Source: Rusavskia elegans
Lineage: Eukaryota > Ascomycota > Lecanoromycetes > Teloschistales > Teloschistaceae
Direction: 5' to 3'
Assembly (NCBI GenBank): GCA_011316305.1
Contig: SAUG01000077.1
Span: 357,712 to 421,711 of the forward strand
DNA: 64,000 bases
Below are positions 23,046-33,800 of the stretch, one piece after another. The notes below the pieces were generated by a model, which was not told where the DNA came from, ran no database searches, and worked only from the letters and a program-made list of their open reading frames with translations. Made by a program: the position numbers and the translations under genes. Positions within the stretch are counted from its first letter, which is position 1. Each line of letters begins with the position of its first letter.

Positions 23046-23643
23046 GGTTGGAGGAAGTGGTGAATGGTGCGCAGTACATCAATGGTCCATGGTAGCAACC
23101 GAGTTGAAGAAGACCCGAAAGCCCAAGGGTAAAGAGGGAAAGATGTATAAGGTGAATAGGGTTGATGGTGGAGGTGATGCTTCCGGTAAACCAATGAGAT
23201 TGAGAGACTTTCTTCACCCCAAGCAGATGACGCAGTAGATCCGATCATGCCGCTAAAGTTAGTACGAGTACGTACCCGTCAACAAGGAAGTGGGAGCCCC
23301 AAGAAGGACCCTGAGCCCCTTATTCCTTACCCCTGCAAAGCATTGACACTTGGACGATCTGAGTACTGCTCGTAACTATATCACAAACATTCGAGACCTT
23401 GGTTGCTTCTTTTGATAAAGTGAAGAATCAACTTGAAGCATCCTGCTTCATGACTCGGAATAAATTAGACTTGGTGCATCGCCTATCCCTTGGGAATCAT
23501 GGGCACATGGGTCACCCCACACTCACTACTGTTGAGCCTCATTTGATACTCAGGAACCAGCATCCTTAGCCAAATCAGCATGAACCTCAGTATTCTCTTT
23601 TTACATCCCAAGCCGGCATGGAGCAGTCGCCCTTGATAGTAGT
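23046..23643. other. Divergent intergenic region
   Basis: Upstream of both the LAM gene (leftward) and the Atg38-like gene (rightward). No supported gene or repeat. Confidence 0.5.
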
Positions 23644-25299
23644 ATGTCATCAACCTGGCAAATGCCATGCCGAACAAATCACTCATCGTCCCAGGCGCAA
23701 ACCCACGCTCGAAATGCAGCAACGGCGCCCAACCCGGCTGCAGCAGCACTCGAGCATGAGCAAGCGGCCGGCCAGTTTGCGGCTGCCGCGAAAGGCACGA
23801 CCAATCTCGAGGTATTCCCCGTCCTGCCTTGCGCATCATCGGCTCTAAACCTATGACAGGCTGCTCGGACCTTGAAGTTACTCGAACAGCATCACCAGAA
23901 GCTTGCCGACTTGATCAAATTCCGAACCGCCCACCCTGTACCTCCCGATACCTCGAATACTGCCGAGCAGCAACTGCAAGGTCATGCCGATCCTCCAGCT
24001 CTGCAGCAGCCTCGTGAAGGCTCTCCTTATCGATCGCAGTCACACGTAGTGCCGCTACCACAACGTGACATCAGTTCATCCATAGCCAGCAACCTCGCCT
24101 CAGCTCGCGGTATCCCCTCAAATCGGCAAAGACGATCTCAACAATCTCCTCTCGCGCCTCAGACTGCAAAGCCAGAAGCTCCCAACCCACAGCGCCGGTC
24201 AAAGCTGATCGAAGGGACTTACCAGCACCGGAGTCCGCAACCGCAGCGAACAGCTTCAACCGACAACAACGCTACACCAGCTTCTCTCCTATCAACATCT
24301 GCCTTAAAGAACCCCGGTCCACCAGCAGAACCCGCGCCTCACAAATCCGACGAGCCTTTCCAAAGATTCTACTCAACCTTCGAATCTCTCTTCTCTAAAC
24401 TGTCCGCCCCACTCGCTTTCGCCGGCCTCCCTCTGAATCCGGACACAGACCCTTCCACACCGACTCCCCCCTCCTCTGCCGTTGATTCCTCCAAACCCCC
24501 CGCGTCCCAGAAAGACCGCCCCGCCACAAACCCTTCGAAACCGTCGTCCTCCTCCTCTCGCCGCGCCCTTGAAGCCTCCCAGCGCGTCTCCGCAGACCCA
24601 GATTACAAGAACCTCTTCTCCCGTGCCGCCCTCCGCGCCGTAGCAGACGAACACGGCCCCAGCAGCGTCGGCGCCAACGAATCCTTCTACGTCGTCCCCA
24701 CCTCCGGACACACGCTCGCATACGCAGATATCCTAGCTCGGCAACATCGCGAGCGAAGAAGAGATCACGATGCCCAAACGCGTAGAAGCGGAGACAACAG
24801 CGACGATGGCGAATTTGACGGGGATGAAGAGCTATTCGTTGACGCGAGGGAGACGCCCGGCCCACCGAGTCCGGAGATGAATCGGCGCAGGGGAAAAGGC
24901 AAAGTGGCGAATATCGGCACGAAGACAATGGAGGAATTGCAGTTGGAGAATGAAGCCATGAAAGCCCTTCTCGATCAGACCTCTCGCCGTTTACTGGAAT
25001 TCGAAATGAGTGCGCAGACGAGCAGTGTGGCGTTGGCGAGAAGTATACGGCAACTTAGTATGCATAACCAAGAAAATAGTGCTGGCGGCGGGAATGGAAA
25101 TGGGAGTAAGGAGGCTGAGGAGAAGATGAGGGCGATGGAAGAGCAGATGTTGGCGAGGGTGAAGGAGATGGCGAAGGTGGAGAGGGAGAATGAGAAGTTG
25201 AAGGGGGTGGTGGGGAGGTATAGGGAGAGGTTTGAGACGATCAAGGCGGGGGCGAGGGCGAGGAGGGATGAGAGGGGGAAGAGTGGTGAGGAGGTGTGA
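23644..25299 (+). CDS. Candidate Atg38/NRBF2-like protein (MIT-like domain plus coiled coil)
   Basis: Two exons (23644-23811, 23860-25299), 535 aa; the 48-nt intron is short but has good ends. The splice rebuilds an N-terminal helical repeat around residues 20-75 (AAAALEHEQAAGQFAAAAKG then LKLLEQHHQKLADLIKFR). This resembles the MIT domain of Atg38/NRBF2, a subunit of the autophagy-specific PI3-kinase complex I. A long disordered Pro/Ser/Gln-rich middle follows, with an acidic patch (DNSDDGEFDGDEELF). Near residues 425-530 are coiled-coil segments (MEELQLENEAMKALLDQTSR and AMEEQMLARVKEMAKVEREN), where Atg38 has its dimerisation region. The domain order supports the idea, but sequence identity in this family is low and I cannot test it here. 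The start Met is the first in the frame; an extra 5' exon is possible. Confidence 0.5.
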
Positions 25300-26435
25300 T
25301 GGTGCTAGGGAAACAAGATGTATGGAAACATGGTATGAGAGCCTTTGATACTGTATGACAGACCTGTGGTCTATGAATGCAGGTAAAATTCAAGCTTCCA
25401 TTTCAGTCTATTCCCCTATGAAGTGACTTCATTACCATGCTCGTTTCCTCATCCATGACCCGACTGGATCAGAAGACTCATGCCTCGCTACATATCCCAA
25501 CCCATGCAATCCCTGACTCACAATCACTGGCAGCCCTCGTAGAAAAAATACACAATGCCACCACAACACACCCCACGTCACTCCCAAAATCCCCCGAAGC
25601 TCAAAGGGATTGCATAATATCAGCAAATAAGCAGCGTACAATCACCGGTACCTTGATATCCCATCCCCTGCCGAGCCCGGGTTCCGCGTGCTGCAATAAC
25701 CCCTGATATGGGCCCAACACGCAGCAGCCAAGGATAGGATTTCGTGAACGCGATTTCTTGGGGTTTGCGGTATAGCTGGTACAGGAGGTAGGAGCGTTTC
25801 GATGATTGCTAAAGTAAGGTAAGGTAGTGACGAGGAATGGTACTAAACTTTCAGAGATCTGCCTGATTGCTGCTTGCTGTGTGGGTCACATTGGATAAAA
25901 AATACCAATTCGATGTGCTCAGTGCGATCGAATCATCCCTCTACCCACACATGCCGTGTGAGTGGGGGTTCCGAACCTTAACGGCAGTAGTACTATTAGT
26001 GCAACGATCTATTTCCACGGCCACTGCGGCAGGATTTTCCACTGTCCCGGTAGCGGTTTCCACGGCTTGGGCAGGGACTCGATGTGGCTGCCGCAAACTG
26101 TTGTACTGCACAGCGGTGATTTGCTTCGATTGAACGGAAATCTAGTACTAGAGCAGGTGCGCTCCAGTCAAACGGAGGACGTCGCTTGCTCAATATCGGA
26201 AGGGAAAATTCCACGTTTACTGGCATTAGACCAAAGTGTTTCGAACCGTCTGCCCCTTACTTCTGGGAAGGTCATCAGAGGTGATACTTTTAAAGTAAGT
26301 AGGAAGGTTGGGTAGTGGTCAGGCTGAGGTACCAGTACAGGATCTTTGAAGTCAGGAGCAAGAAATGTCGTTTGCATCCATTCGAAGATTCGTGACGGAC
26401 TAGAGAGCCTGGAAAAGCTGTTGTTCGTGGGATGA
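25300..26435. other. Intergenic, convergent 3' flanks
   Basis: 1.1 kb between the Atg38-like gene and the HeLo pseudokinase gene. Only short frames without domain content. Confidence 0.5.
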
Positions 26436-28200
26436 CTACTCTAGGAGTCGCTTAGCAGAAAGTTTTTGGACGATCTCTTGATCAAAGACATTGAGGAAGA
26501 TATCTGGTTTGATCGCTTGATACTTGTGGCGAGACTCCAGACATGCCACGACCGCTCCCGTATACGCTTTACCCATGCGCAGGGGTAATTTGCTGTTTGC
26601 CTTCCTTACGTACTCCTCCCGGACCTCACCAGGTTTTGAGGGCCGCGGAGGCCGGGCTTGCTGAAGGATCTGTCGAGCCGTGAGCCACAAGCCAATCTCG
26701 AGTAGGACGACGCCCAGCGAATATAGATCATGGATTTTTGCGAACTCAATATTCGGTTCGTCCTGTACATCTGGATGGCAATAGAGTGTTGTCTTCTCAC
26801 TCATGTCCAAGGGTTGTCCGACGGTTGAGCTTGACACCGGACGTATGTATTCGAAGCCTGCTATGTAAGGTCTACCCAATTGCGGTTTAGTGGTCTGCTC
26901 GTCACAGCAGAAGACCACTGAGCTGCTTTGGAAACCCTTAAGGACCCATCCAAACATGTGGAAAGTTCCAATTGTCTTTGACAGGTCAACGGCTAGATTG
27001 AAGCGATCTGACAGAGACCAGAGTCTGCCGAGGACTGGGCTCTCGATCATGTGATGTAAGGAGTCCGGCTTATTTTCCGTTGTATCATCTGGCATGTCGA
27101 AAACGAAGGCGTACCGGAGTTGATCTGGTTCCTTCACGAAACCTCTGAAAGGTAGCGTACCCAGAGCATTGGACCCTGCTGTTGAAAGGAGGCTGGCCAG
27201 TTGATTCACACGTTTGGCAATACGCTCATCTAGATCTTGGCTGTCGGCGCCACGAATTCCCTCTGGCGTTGGAGGATAGGTCTTGTATTCGACCAGTACA
27301 CTCTCTTTCCTAATCTTGTTCTTACCAAAATGTGCTTTTTGAATTGTCGTACAGAGAGTTCCGAGACGAATGATGGAGGCATCTTCCGTCGTGTTGACTG
27401 TACAGTTGCCTATCGAAAAGTCTTTGTCGATGCGCTCAGGCTGGTCTTTGATCTGTCTGATCTCGGCCCAGGTGGTCAAGCCAAGTGCCACAGCGTCTTG
27501 GTCTTGTTGCAGGCTGTTGAAACCTTGGCCATGTTGCGCGATTTGCTGTAATATACCAGCCATGGCAAATTGTAAGATCTTCCTCAATGTCTTATTTCGC
27601 TTCTGGAATTTTTCGACAATATTGCCTAGATGCTGACGGTCGAAAAGAGCCCACCTAGCTTTCCTGTAAATCTTGCTTTGACCATCCCTCAGCTTCTGGC
27701 TCATGGACGATGACTCCTCTTCGGCGCTCGCATCAAGTTTAGGTGCGCTAGAGGACCTACTTGTGGTTGGTTTTGTCAGTAGAGGAAGTGATGAGGTCGA
27801 GCTTCCGAGTGACTTCGATCCATGTCTGCTAGCATAGTCTTCGTATTCCGAGAAATCTCGCTTCAAGTGGCCGATGACCTGCTCGATTTCCAAGAGCCAT
27901 TGCTGTAGGATTTATCGTTAGGTGAGCGGCTATATGCTTGTAGAAGGGAACAGAAGCTGGGTTCCAGCAATGACTGACTTCGTCTAGTGCTTGTTCATAA
28001 GCGATAGCACCTTGAGCCTTTTCGAAATACCTCCTGAATGATGCCAAGAACAGAAGCTCCATTCTGAAGTCGGAAGAAATCTGTTTCTGCTCCACGTCCT
28101 CGTCTCTTGCAGACTGAATAATCTCATGAACATAGTGAGCGACATGGTATGTGAGCTTTACGGTCTCTATGATGTTGATCACTAGCGCAAGCTCAGCCAT
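26436..28200 (-). CDS. HeLo-domain protein with C-terminal pseudokinase domain
   Basis: Two exons (28200-27979, 27902-26436), 562 aa. The N-terminal about 200 residues are helical and fit the fungal prion-inhibition/propagation (HeLo) domain: MAELALVINIIETVKLTYHV, then QWLLEIEQVIGHLKRDF, and WALFDRQHLGNIVEKFQKRN, which mirrors the WxLxxKxxFxxLVxxLxxLN block of HET-S relatives. In that family HeLo is membrane-targeting and cell-death-inducing when activated. The C-terminal domain (about 270-540) matches the kinase-like module fused to HeLo in many ascomycetes (RGFVKEPDQLRYAFVFDMP, PYIAGFEYIRP, YCHPDVQ, HDLYSLGVVLLEIGLW). The catalytic loop, usually GWLHKxxRSENVLF, reads GWVLKGFQSSSVVF, and no G-loop or VAIK lysine is visible, so it should be a pseudokinase. 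The gene is divergent from the kinase-ankyrin-CAX gene at 29566. A cell-death or immune role is inference. Confidence 0.82.
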
Positions 28201-28465
28201 ATCAATTTAGAACGTAAGGTATCTGCTCAGTGCTATCTGTTTCACACCAGCGGGTGGACAAACCTCACCCATGGGTAGAGGAGCCTCATTGAGGATCTAC
28301 TCTACTCTATGTGGTTAGTCATCGCCTAACCGGAGGCCGGTCGTCCCGTCCCGCGTTTATCCGTGGATTGGGGCAGTCTCATTGGTGGAGACCGCTATGA
28401 AAAGGCGCTGTCTCGGACGTGAATAAGATTTAACTTAAGCAGGTTTTTTAGGCACGGGAATAAGA

Positions 28466-28499
28466 GATAGCTCCACCCCACGCGCTGAACAATATCCAC
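28466..28499 (+). repeat. Left terminal inverted repeat of the 713-bp element
   Basis: Exact reverse complement of 29145-29178 over all 34 bases. Outside it, a few more positions (AAG, one mismatch) also pair. Confidence 0.9.
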
Positions 28500-29144
28500 C
28501 CTACACGCGTGAAACGTCCCTGGTCCTATACGCGACCTTTGGCTTCCTGCTACTATAATACCACTTCCGCCTATAACTTCGGCTTCTTCGTGAGAATATC
28601 CTGAGAATCTCTATAATATCGAGCACCTTTTGCACCTTTTATCTATAAACACCTCACCCTACAATAGCCCTGCCCAGGCGTTGTTCGATAGGCTTCTGCG
28701 CAATCTATTTAGCTCCTTTTTAAACGTTTATACGAGGCCTAAACTGAGCAAGTCAATTATCAAATAAATACACCAATCAGAGTGCAGATAAATAAAGCGA
28801 ACAGGCAGATAGAGGGGGGGGTTTCCTACAGTGCGGAGTCAAATGCGGAGTTCTTATAGGGCTAGCCCTACCTAGAAGGCCTCCCCGCCAACTTTTGGTG
28901 GTGAGATGTTCTCCACGATCGAGGTAAACGAGGTTCAGGAGGTACTGCGTACCTAATCCTGGTCGCGCATACTGTATTTCTCATCTATAATAATATAGGT
29001 ATATATATAGAAGATATAAGAGTTTCAGCTTTAGAACTTATATAGTTGGTTTTTGGTACATGGTCAAAATAGATGGTTGAAGAAGAGGGATCTCGATAAG
29101 GTTATTTACAATATACGGGGTTAGCCCTAACCCTAAAGTATAGT

Positions 29145-29178
29145 GTGGATATTGTTCAGCGCGTGGGGTGGAGCTATC
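29145..29178 (-). repeat. Right terminal inverted repeat of the 713-bp element
   Basis: Exact reverse complement of 28466-28499 over all 34 bases. Confidence 0.9.
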
Positions 29179-29565
29179 CCTTGCCGTTTTTTATGCGACA
29201 TTTTAGTCTTATAACTGTAACTGCTTCTTCCGTGTAAGAAGTAGGTCGGATTTTTCGAGTGAAAAAGATCTTTGTTACGCGTACTCAGGCTAGCTTGAAA
29301 AGAAGTCTGATTGATACGGCGACATCTGCAGGTTCCACTGCCAGACCCGCTCAGCCTCGTTCAAGACTCATGGTCGAGATTGAGGTGTTGGGCGCTGGGG
29401 ATACGGATCACCATATGCCTCTCTCGAGCTACACACATGCTTGTCAGTGTTCTCGTATGGGATCCGTGATAGTAGAGAGGATCTAAAAGGTTCAATTGGC
29501 CTGAGCTGAGGATATCCGCCTGGCTGTCCAGTTTCTTTCACAGTTTTGTCTGACCATCTTGCCCG

Positions 29566-32500
29566 ATGGAAATGGAAAATGACCTTGATATTCCATCATC
29601 TTCATCTTCAACCTTCCGAGGCTCTACATCCCCCATATACTCCGCGCCATGGTCCATCTCTTCATTCCACAACAGATATTCTTCAACATCGCGTTCGTTC
29701 CGACCAAGATCCGAAGCAAATGCACAGCAATCCATATCGGATTTGAAGAGTCTCCTTGACATCCTGTTTACCAACCAGATACCAGGTCCCAAGCTCATTC
29801 GACTGGAACGCGAATTTTGTACCCCTCTTGGTCATGGAGGGCAAGGTAACGTGTATGGAGTGTCACCTGAGTTTGAGAAGAAGGCCTTGGAATTGCAAGA
29901 CCAAACCGATTATGAGAGATTTAAGTCCTCGGCACTGGATTGGACCAAGTGTGTCGTGAAGCACCTACGTAGCGATCAGCGCCGGAACGATGTACAACAT
30001 GCTTTCCGGGAGATCAGTCGACTATGTAAACCCTCACTCAGACGTCATCCCAATATTGTTAAACTGGTCTCCTGGGGTTTATCTTTGGACGCACTCGAGG
30101 CTGTGAATCTGGAATCGCTGTGTACTCCGCTATTGATCCTCGAAAAAGCACACTGTGATATGGCTCAGTTTATCATAAGAGAGGAACATGCGACTGTTCC
30201 GTATGAGACCTTGTGCGATCTCTCCATGGATATTGGACGTGGGCTGGGCGCCGTTCATTCCGCTGATATTGTGCATGGGGATCTGAAGCTCGAAAACATC
30301 TTGATCTTCTCCGGGAGTCACATGGCTGGGAGAAAGTGGACTGCCAAACTCTGTGACTTCGGATCCGCAGTCCCGATTTCGGCAAGAGCAGATGCGCGTG
30401 ACGGTGCAACCTATTTGGGCAGTGACACTTGGCGGCCCCCAGAATGGTACGAGAAATCTCTCGTTGGGCAGCCCTTGCCGCCCTCTCTAGCACCTTGTGA
30501 CATTTTCGTCTACGGTTTGGTCGTTTGGGCTATGTTCATTGGCATTCACTTCTCGCCTCTGGACAAAATTCAGAAAGTCGATGATGATGGTGCTGACATC
30601 GTTCGTCACATTGGTCAGCAGCGGTTTTATGCGAGAGCTAGGGATTCTGTGACTGCTTCTTTCAGTCCGGCTCATAATAATGTCCATCTACTTCTTGCCG
30701 CATTCACCGAGCAGACTTTTACCCACTTCGGTGGACGTGCAGAGCGTCAAACGTTGGAACGCAGGCTGCAACGTAGGTGGCAAGCACGTTCTTTCGGCTT
30801 TGGCCAGGTCTCGAGCGATAGGGAAGACAAAGTCAATCGCATCCTTCTGGTTTTGCGTGCGTCTTTGAACGATTCGCCAGACCGTCGAGATCTACAGCCC
30901 TGGAGGTATCTTGACAAAAAACGCTATCCCTTCGTCCCAAGTGTGGAGAATCCACCAAGATTTACGTCGAACTGTGGGACACAACATTTGTCGAAGGTCG
31001 AGACACCAGCAGTGGCGAACCGTTGGAGCTACTTGCTCAACAGGATATCGCACTCGCGGCCTTGGGTAGTCACACTGCATAGGATGAAGGAATTCAAGCC
31101 TCTGGGGCTTCTATCAACCTGGACTACAATACAGCAAGGTTTGAGGACAAGTTTGAGCTACGTCACTTCATTGCGGTTACTGCGGATAGAAGGCCGTCGC
31201 TATAGGCTTTACAAGCAGTATCTTGGTGAAGCTACCTGGAGAAATGCTGGATTCGAGGATCTCGGCCCTTTCGATTATCTTGAACACCCCTATCACAACC
31301 AGCATCGGCGATGTGAGCTGCACGGATTGCAACCCGAATATTCGGGGAGGTCGAATTATCCTTCCCGTCTGCTCCAGAGCGGCGACGCAGCGCTCCGTAC
31401 CGACATCCTATACGCATGGGCTCGTCTGCGTAGTCACTATAGACTGTGCTGCTGGCAAGAAGCTTGCAAAACTTTCCCTGTGGTGACTTTCGGTGTAGAG
31501 CAGGTTTTAGTAGACCAACTTCCAGTGGATGTGAGCGTGCTTGCATGGCTTTGCCGAGGAGAGATAGGACAGCATGATATGCAGCAAATGAACAGACGTC
31601 CAGCGCTGATCTGGCATGAATGTTCCTCTACTCAAGGAAGAACATGCAGCGATTCTGCGAAGGCGAACATGTTCCTTCTGTTGTTCGAACAAGGCTTCCA
31701 TATCCATGACAGGGCTATCCTGTTCAGTAATGGCTCAGAATTTTCAAAGTGAGTGAGATGCATAAATGACTGCTTGTGGCTGTTCTTATGTCTCTTACAG
31801 AACGCCTTTCATGTGCTTTTTGGAAAGCCTTAAGCAGCCAGAGCATGCCTTGGATGTTGCTGTACATTTTGAAAGAATAGCAAAGGAGGAGACCACCCCA
31901 CCTGATAAACGGTATTACTTAACAGGAAGCGTATCCGATCTTGATACGGAAGAGGACCAGGAGAATCTGCTCCTGTCCAGACCTACTACGGCCTTACACG
32001 ACGCAGTTGGCGCAGGCAATTATCAGCTTGTAGAATTCCTGGTGGCGACAAAATTCCACGTGTCGGCGGTGGACTTTAAACAACAGACAGCCTATGACCT
32101 TGCTTTTGCTGTTGATATGGCACCCCTGCGATCCGAGTTGAATAGTATCAGGGCACTCTTGGAACAAAGCCGACCCAGACACAAAAAGTCCAAGACAATG
32201 TCTGCTTCTCCGCTGGGCTGGACTGAAATGCTGTGCAAAGACGACAGCTCGAACGCTGGAGGGGAACCGAGCATAATCCGTGGTACATCAGTCCAGTCCG
32301 CAGCTACACTGAACAGTGCGACAAAATATAGGTTCAAGGCTTGGCAGGAGACGAGTATTGCAGGAGATTTTGATGCCGTTACATTTATTGCCCCAAAGAC
32401 TGGCCTCTACGAATCAGATCGGCTTACGTTGGGCAGGATTCAGGGCGAGAAAAAGATCTATCGACTTGACCCGTTGCGTTTTCTAAAGTCAGCAATTGAC

Positions 32501-33800
32501 AGAGAAGTAGCGCGTAAGCCTGCCAGCAAACCAATGTTTGACGAGGAGTGGTATAGAGCGGATATCCGAGCAGTCAAACAACCACTGCCATTCCGTCCAT
32601 TACACGATGCGCGAGCCTGGATTAGATACCCGGCGAGAGGTTTGCAATTTGCGTGGGAACGACGTGGGACCCTTGTATTTGTCGTGTTTACTCTACTTAG
32701 CCTCGTTGCACGGTTGATGCTATGGCCTCAACTTGAGCTACTATTGGCTGTCATGGCCGTCAGCTTGTTCTCATTTGGATTCTCGCCTGCAGGTGTTTGG
32801 GTTGGCACTGCTCCCGTCATCCCCGAGAGCTCTTACGGTAGCAATTTGTGGAGCAATGCACCAGAGCTTTCTGTAAGCCCACCGTCTCCCTTAGTCGGGC
32901 CTGATACTGTTGTACTGACATTCAGACTAGCTGGGAATCTCTGCAGTGGCTCGTGGCGAAACAACGCTAGCTAAGTCAAGCTTGATTGGCTTCATATTAT
33001 GCAATGCTCTGTGGGTCTTTGGTATATCGCTGTTTGGCGTAGGCTACCGGCACAGGGAGTTCTTGGTCAGTTCTATCCTCTACACCATGACCGGATTATG
33101 CCTGGTGGCCTCTGCTCTTGCCTCGATCCTGGTCTGGTTTGATAAAATGATTGGCGACACAGAGATGGTGCCTCCTTCCCCAGACAAGACGATCTTCTTA
33201 TCTTACAGCATTGCTATTGCAAGCTTGATTCTTTGGGCGAGCTTCCTGGCTTTCCGAAACCACACGCACGCAGATCTCTTTGATCACGACTACTTGTACG
33301 ATAACGAATTCTCGGACGATCGCAGTTCAAGCAACTCAGCCAGTCTCAGCCCTGTCGAGAACTTGATTCAGGCTTCAATTCGCCTTGTTTTGCTAGGACT
33401 TTGTGCCGATAACATCGTCCACAGTCTTCTGTTACAGCCAATCCTCACACGAAGCATCTGTACATACTTTGTCATTCCCTTGACCGCCAGATTATGGGCA
33501 CAGTATAGAGGAGTGCGATCGGCCCGGCACAACATGGACGATTTTGAAGAAGTGGTGGATTCTTCATTCGGCGCCGCGCTCAACACCCTTCTCTGCGTTG
33601 GGCCTTGTCTAGTCCTGCTTGGCGGGATCATTGGGAGGCCAATGAATCTACGATTTTCAATCATGGAGATTACCCTCGTTGATGTCGCCGTCTGGCCATT
33701 GGGCGTGATCAGCGCGACCCAACGTTTTAATCACTTCAACGGTGCCCTGCTGATGAGTCTGTATGTCATGTCTGCTTTAGGCTTGTACCTTACACTTTGA
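29566..33800 (+). CDS. Protein kinase - ankyrin - CAX-like exchanger fusion protein
   Basis: Three exons (29566-31748, 31801-32872, 32931-33800), 1374 aa. Residues 85-370 are a Ser/Thr kinase with intact key residues: G-loop GHGGQGNVYG (89-98), Lys132 in KCVVKHL, HGDLKLEN (237-244), DFG (264-266), PPE (291-293) and DIFVYG (312-317). A long middle region follows, then an ankyrin-type repeat (TALHDAVGAGNYQLVEFLVA, about 790-832). Residues 1015-1374 are polytopic and align by eye with cation/H+ (CAX) exchangers. The first alpha repeat SNAPELS-LGISAVARG falls exactly across the second splice and is followed by SSLIGFILCNALWVFG and GYRHRE. The second repeat reads FVIPLTARLWAQYRGVRSAR then DSSFGAALNTLLCVGPCLVL; the usual GNAAEH acidic motif is lost. 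Transport may therefore be impaired. Divergent partner: the HeLo pseudokinase. Function unknown. Confidence 0.85.

Larger units (their letters stand above)
28466..29178. mobile_element. MITE-like element with 34-bp perfect terminal inverted repeats
   Basis: A 34-nt sequence at 28466-28499 (starting GATAGCTCCACCCCACGCGC) recurs as an exact reverse complement at 29145-29178. The 713-bp span encodes no protein and its right half is AT-rich with many TA steps, which suggests decay by repeat-induced point mutation (RIP). No clear target-site duplication is visible. It is most simply a non-autonomous DNA transposon; the superfamily is not assignable from these ends. Confidence 0.75.
28201..29565. 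other. Divergent intergenic region holding an inverted-repeat element
   Basis: Shared upstream region of the HeLo pseudokinase and the kinase-ankyrin-CAX gene. Its middle is occupied by the element at 28466-29178. No coding sequence is supported. Confidence 0.6.

Noticed and set aside
29122..29136. Two CCCTAA units resembling telomere repeat
   Set aside because: Only two units inside a transposon-like element, with genes continuing on both sides; not a telomere.
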